Shown in pieces: positions 61,080 to 64,000 of a DNA stretch of 64,000 nt. Made by a program: the position numbers and the translations under genes. A model generated the notes under the pieces. The model was not told where the DNA came from. It saw only the letters and a list, made by a program, of their open reading frames with translations, and searched no databases. How positions within the stretch are numbered: position 1 is the first letter of the stretch; every line of letters starts with the position of its first letter. The DNA comes from Nectonema munidae (lineage: Eukaryota > Nematomorpha > Nectonematoida > Nectonematidae), in contig JAUIRK010001049.1 of assembly GCA_030549495.1 (NCBI GenBank), forward strand, positions 186,001 through 250,000, read 5' to 3'.

Positions 61080-62640
61080 ATATTCGTTGGTTGGTTGGTT
61101 TTGACACAACTTGTAGATCTGAATAAGATCCGAAAGCTGGCGTACGGCTTCACCAAAAAGTTTGTGCTTAGCGTCGTTAAAGTGTCACAACTGAAGAAAA
61201 CGAAAAAAAAGTAGCAAAGGAAATAAAGACATTAAGATGAGAAAAAGTGAAAGAGATAAAATAGGATTAATGAATTTTATATAAAAAATATGTAATAAGT
61301 GATTCATACTGGATGGCAGCTTAGTATTTTTTCTATATCATCCTATATTGACGATAATTTTTTCAAAAGATACGGGTGTTCTAAAATGTAATTAATGTCA
61401 TTGATGTAGAATACTTGTGTTTTCATGCAGTACATGAGAAATTGATCACTAAGAGCAGATGTCTTAACACACGAAAAAAGTAAGTGATTAGGACTTTCAA
61501 CTGATTCACAGCCAAAACGGCATTGATTATCAGAGCATTTACCGATTAAGTATAGGAAACTTTCACACCTACAACAACCCGAGAGAAATTTTAAGTATTT
61601 TATACGCTTTTTGGAGATGTGTTATGCTGTTAAATAAAATTTTCTTTGAGTGCTTACTATTAAACCAGTACTGCATCCATAACTCTTGGTTCTTTTTTTG
61701 ACTATTTCTTAAGGGAAGCCAGGCATATCAAACTAGTTAGAGGTTCCATATTAAGTGCATTTTTGACAAGTTTATCAACGAACTTATTCCCATATATGTT
61801 TGGGTGACCTGGGCACCACATAATTCTTATATGAAAGTAGATACTTAATTTAGAGTAGAGGTATAAAATGCATGGTATAGGGTAGCAAGAGGATTTATTA
61901 TGTAAAGCTTCGATTAGGGAAATAGAGTCTGTTAATAAAATGATTAGAGGAAAGTTAGAAAAGTTGTTAGAATTTTCAAGTAGGTAAATAAAAGAAAGTA
62001 AAAGAGCATTTACATATAAATAATTAATAATATATATAATAAATGTAATTTATCACATTTTATTTTATCGACTTGATCTTGTTTTTCCTTGACATCTTTT
62101 ATATTTTATTTCAAATTAATTATTACACTTCGCGGAGTAAGAAGTGAAAAATTTGCCCAAATTATGAGAATTATACTAGTTCACAATATTTTGGGTGAAA
62201 GATGGCAAAAGATGCGGCGGGTGATAAGGTATTGGGGTCAAAAGATCCATCAGTAAATATTAAAAGAGCATGCGATGAATCAATAACTTTTTGGCAAAGA
62301 AAAACTGTTTTGGATTTTGGGTGGCAAAGTGTAGTTTTGATTGGGAGGTTAGTTATGACCGGGTCAAATAATTTATAGGATGGTTCTAAGAGCCAGTTGG
62401 AAGAAAAAAAGTGCTGAAATATTTATAGAAAAGCTTTTGAAGGTTGTCGTAATTTGAAAAAAATTTAGCTAGTGAGTAGGAAAGTCCAAATTTAACATAG
62501 TTGGAATCTTCAAAGATAAAAGATAGTTTTTTGGACAATATCAAATTTTCAGTAAGAAGGTTTGAGGGAGGAATAAGAGAAGAAATCGAAATTAACAATT
62601 TTGGGGTAGAAACAGTGCATTTAATAGCATGACGCAAAAA
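61080..62640 (-). pseudogene. I/R1-group LINE 3' end: RNase H and zinc knuckle
   Basis: The minus strand reads, in order: an open frame 62637-62386, LLIFTDGSFDPNTLSPAASF (RNase H start, near 62260), LTDSISLIEALHNKS (near 61930), IMWCPGHPNIYGNKFVDKLV (near 61800, the WxPGHxGxxGNxxAD box), then CRFGCESVESPNHLLFSCVK (near 61520, the HCCC-type C-terminal knuckle) and an (ACCA)n tail near 61090-61101. Related to the LINE at 29001-31385. Frameshifted, 5' truncated. Confidence 0.83.
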
Positions 62641-63716
62641 TAATTGGTATTAGGAAACATTTAAAAAATTGAGCACCCAGAAACTTTGGTCGATTAAATT
62701 AGAAAATCATAACTCATTGATCTTATATTGTTATTGTTTGACGAAAATATTTAGGAAATTTATATTTTTAGCCATGTTTTATATAAGTTATAATAAAAGG
62801 TTCGTCTGCTAGTATATATTTATTTTCTTTTACTTTAATTTTTTATTAAAATTCATGAAAATGATTTAAGTTCTTATTTTTTTAATAACAATTTCTAAAA
62901 TTATTTCAGAATTGATTATAATAAACAGGATAATGCTTAAACATGCACTTGTTAAAAATAGCTTGATACAATCTTATCTGTTCTTATCGATATAAACTTA
63001 CTCATAAAAACCTCCAGTAAGTGCACGCTCAAGCTTGACTCTAATAAACACAATTGAAGATTTTAATCATTATTGACATCAACAATATATAGTGTCAAAA
63101 ACCTTTATGTTAAATTTTTTTTTATCTTTTTATTTCTAGAGATTTAATTTTTATCCAATAAATTACAAGACAGCTAGAAATATAAATAACCAAATAATTT
63201 ATTTATATAATGCTAATTGAATTAGATTTATAAAATCCTCATGATATCGAAATTATTTTTATATTATATATATTTCAAAAATTATTTTTGTATGGCTTAA
63301 AGAAAAGTAACTTCAAGACATGGTCAAAGCCTAATTAGAATGTATAGAATTGAATTTATATAATCAATATATAGCATATAAACATGCATATATAAAGCTT
63401 CAATTTATATCAGTACACATTATTATTATTAATGATTTATTATCAGAAAGTTTATATGTAGTATACGTATTTCGGATCCAAAAAAAATATATTGAAAATA
63501 GGACCGTTTTGATATCCATTATCCTCAAATAGTAACGTTTGTACCTTTACTTTTCAAGGTCATATTTTTGTTTTTCTTATTTTTCTTTAAACTGTAGTGG
63601 TTATTTTTTATTTATCGACTTGATTTTGTTTTTCCTTGACATTTAAAATTAAATTTTAAGTCACAAAATTTTGGGGAGCTTTTTTTAAATAAATTCATAA
63701 ATTAAATTCTACATGA
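62641..63716. other. AT-rich spacer; one 35-bp repeat pair
   Basis: TCGACTTGATTTTGTTTTTC plus CTTGACAT at 63613-63642 repeats 62066-62095 almost exactly. No gene recognised. Confidence 0.5.
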
Positions 63717-63734
63717 GTCAAAAACTTATGCTTT

Positions 63735-64000
63735 ACAAAAAAATTAAATAGTTCCAACCTTTTATTTAATTCTGTTTTATCTTTTTTTGGAGTCTTATAT
63801 TTATCTGGTTATGTCAGACTGCCTCAAAAATCTTTATATTGGAGAAGTGAACCTGGTGTTTTGAATAATGCTGTTTCAAACTCAATAAGAAGAGATTCTC
63901 TTCCTGAACACTTATCGATTGACGAGACAATTATACCATACTACGGTGCTTTCCCCGTTAAACAATTCATACGTGGAAAACTCATTAAATTTTGCTTTAA
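63735..64000 (+). CDS. piggyBac-family transposase (PGBD-like), partial at the window edge, internally deleted
   Basis: An open frame runs to the window end with FGVLYLSGYVRLPQKSLYWR (N-terminal part), NNAVSNSIRRD, then directly LPEHLSIDETIIPYYGAFPV and KQFIRGKLIKFCF. The SIDE-x3-P-x-x-G and K/R-QYI segments are the first catalytic Asp region of piggyBac transposases. The roughly 60-80 residues usually between SRDRF and LSIDE are missing, so it is deleted internally even though this stretch is in frame. The rest lies beyond the window. Confidence 0.8.

Overview
The window looks like nuclear DNA of an animal, most likely an arthropod. It is strongly AT-rich, two conserved housekeeping genes are split into many small exons by kilobase-sized introns, and there is a broad mix of decayed transposable elements. 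The mix (hAT, Tigger/pogo, piggyBac-type MITEs, tRNA-derived SINEs, several LINE groups, a Penelope-like fragment) and the AT bias fit a crustacean such as a caligid copepod. That species-level guess is inference and not proven by the sequence.

Only two host genes are recognisable, both on the minus strand and in the same orientation. The right-hand one (35743-58561) is a complete cytosolic seryl-tRNA synthetase gene: 11 coding exons, reading phases that agree at every junction, 509 predicted residues. One intron appears to use a GC donor. The left-hand one (2639-19155, running off the left edge) is the 5' half of the XMAP215/CKAP5/Msps microtubule polymerase gene: nine exons, about 512 codons, covering TOG1 and nearly all of TOG2. 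Its first coding exon holds only five codons plus one base. Both genes mix very small introns (53, 54, 114 and 155 bp) with introns of 0.6-6.5 kb.

Region by region: 1-2638 is the rest of CKAP5 intron 9 with nothing identified. Intron 7 (3092-9587) holds two tRNA-derived SINEs, both ends of a Tigger-like transposase and several MITE-like repeats. The intergenic space 19156-35742 has piggyBac-type MITEs, a Penelope-like fragment with a GIY-YIG domain, a hAT element with intact 8-bp target duplications and a nested MITE with its own duplication, a pile of three LINE pieces, and a 150-bp tandem repeat. The seryl-tRNA synthetase introns carry a LINE remnant, MITEs, a homopolymer-rich tract and, on the opposite strand, a broken copy of a multi-copy arthropod protein family that I cannot place. 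Right of the gene (59.3-64.0 kb) lie an RTE-like LINE, an antisense LINE with RNase H and zinc-knuckle motifs, and the start of a piggyBac transposase cut by the window edge.

The two host genes have no shared pathway (translation versus microtubule growth). Their adjacency is ordinary genome layout, not an operon. I found no CRISPR array, rRNA, functional tRNA gene or evidence of a new molecular system. The most useful observations are the exon models, the GC-AG intron, the seven-copy TTAA MITE family beside a piggyBac fragment, and the unplaced multi-copy family.
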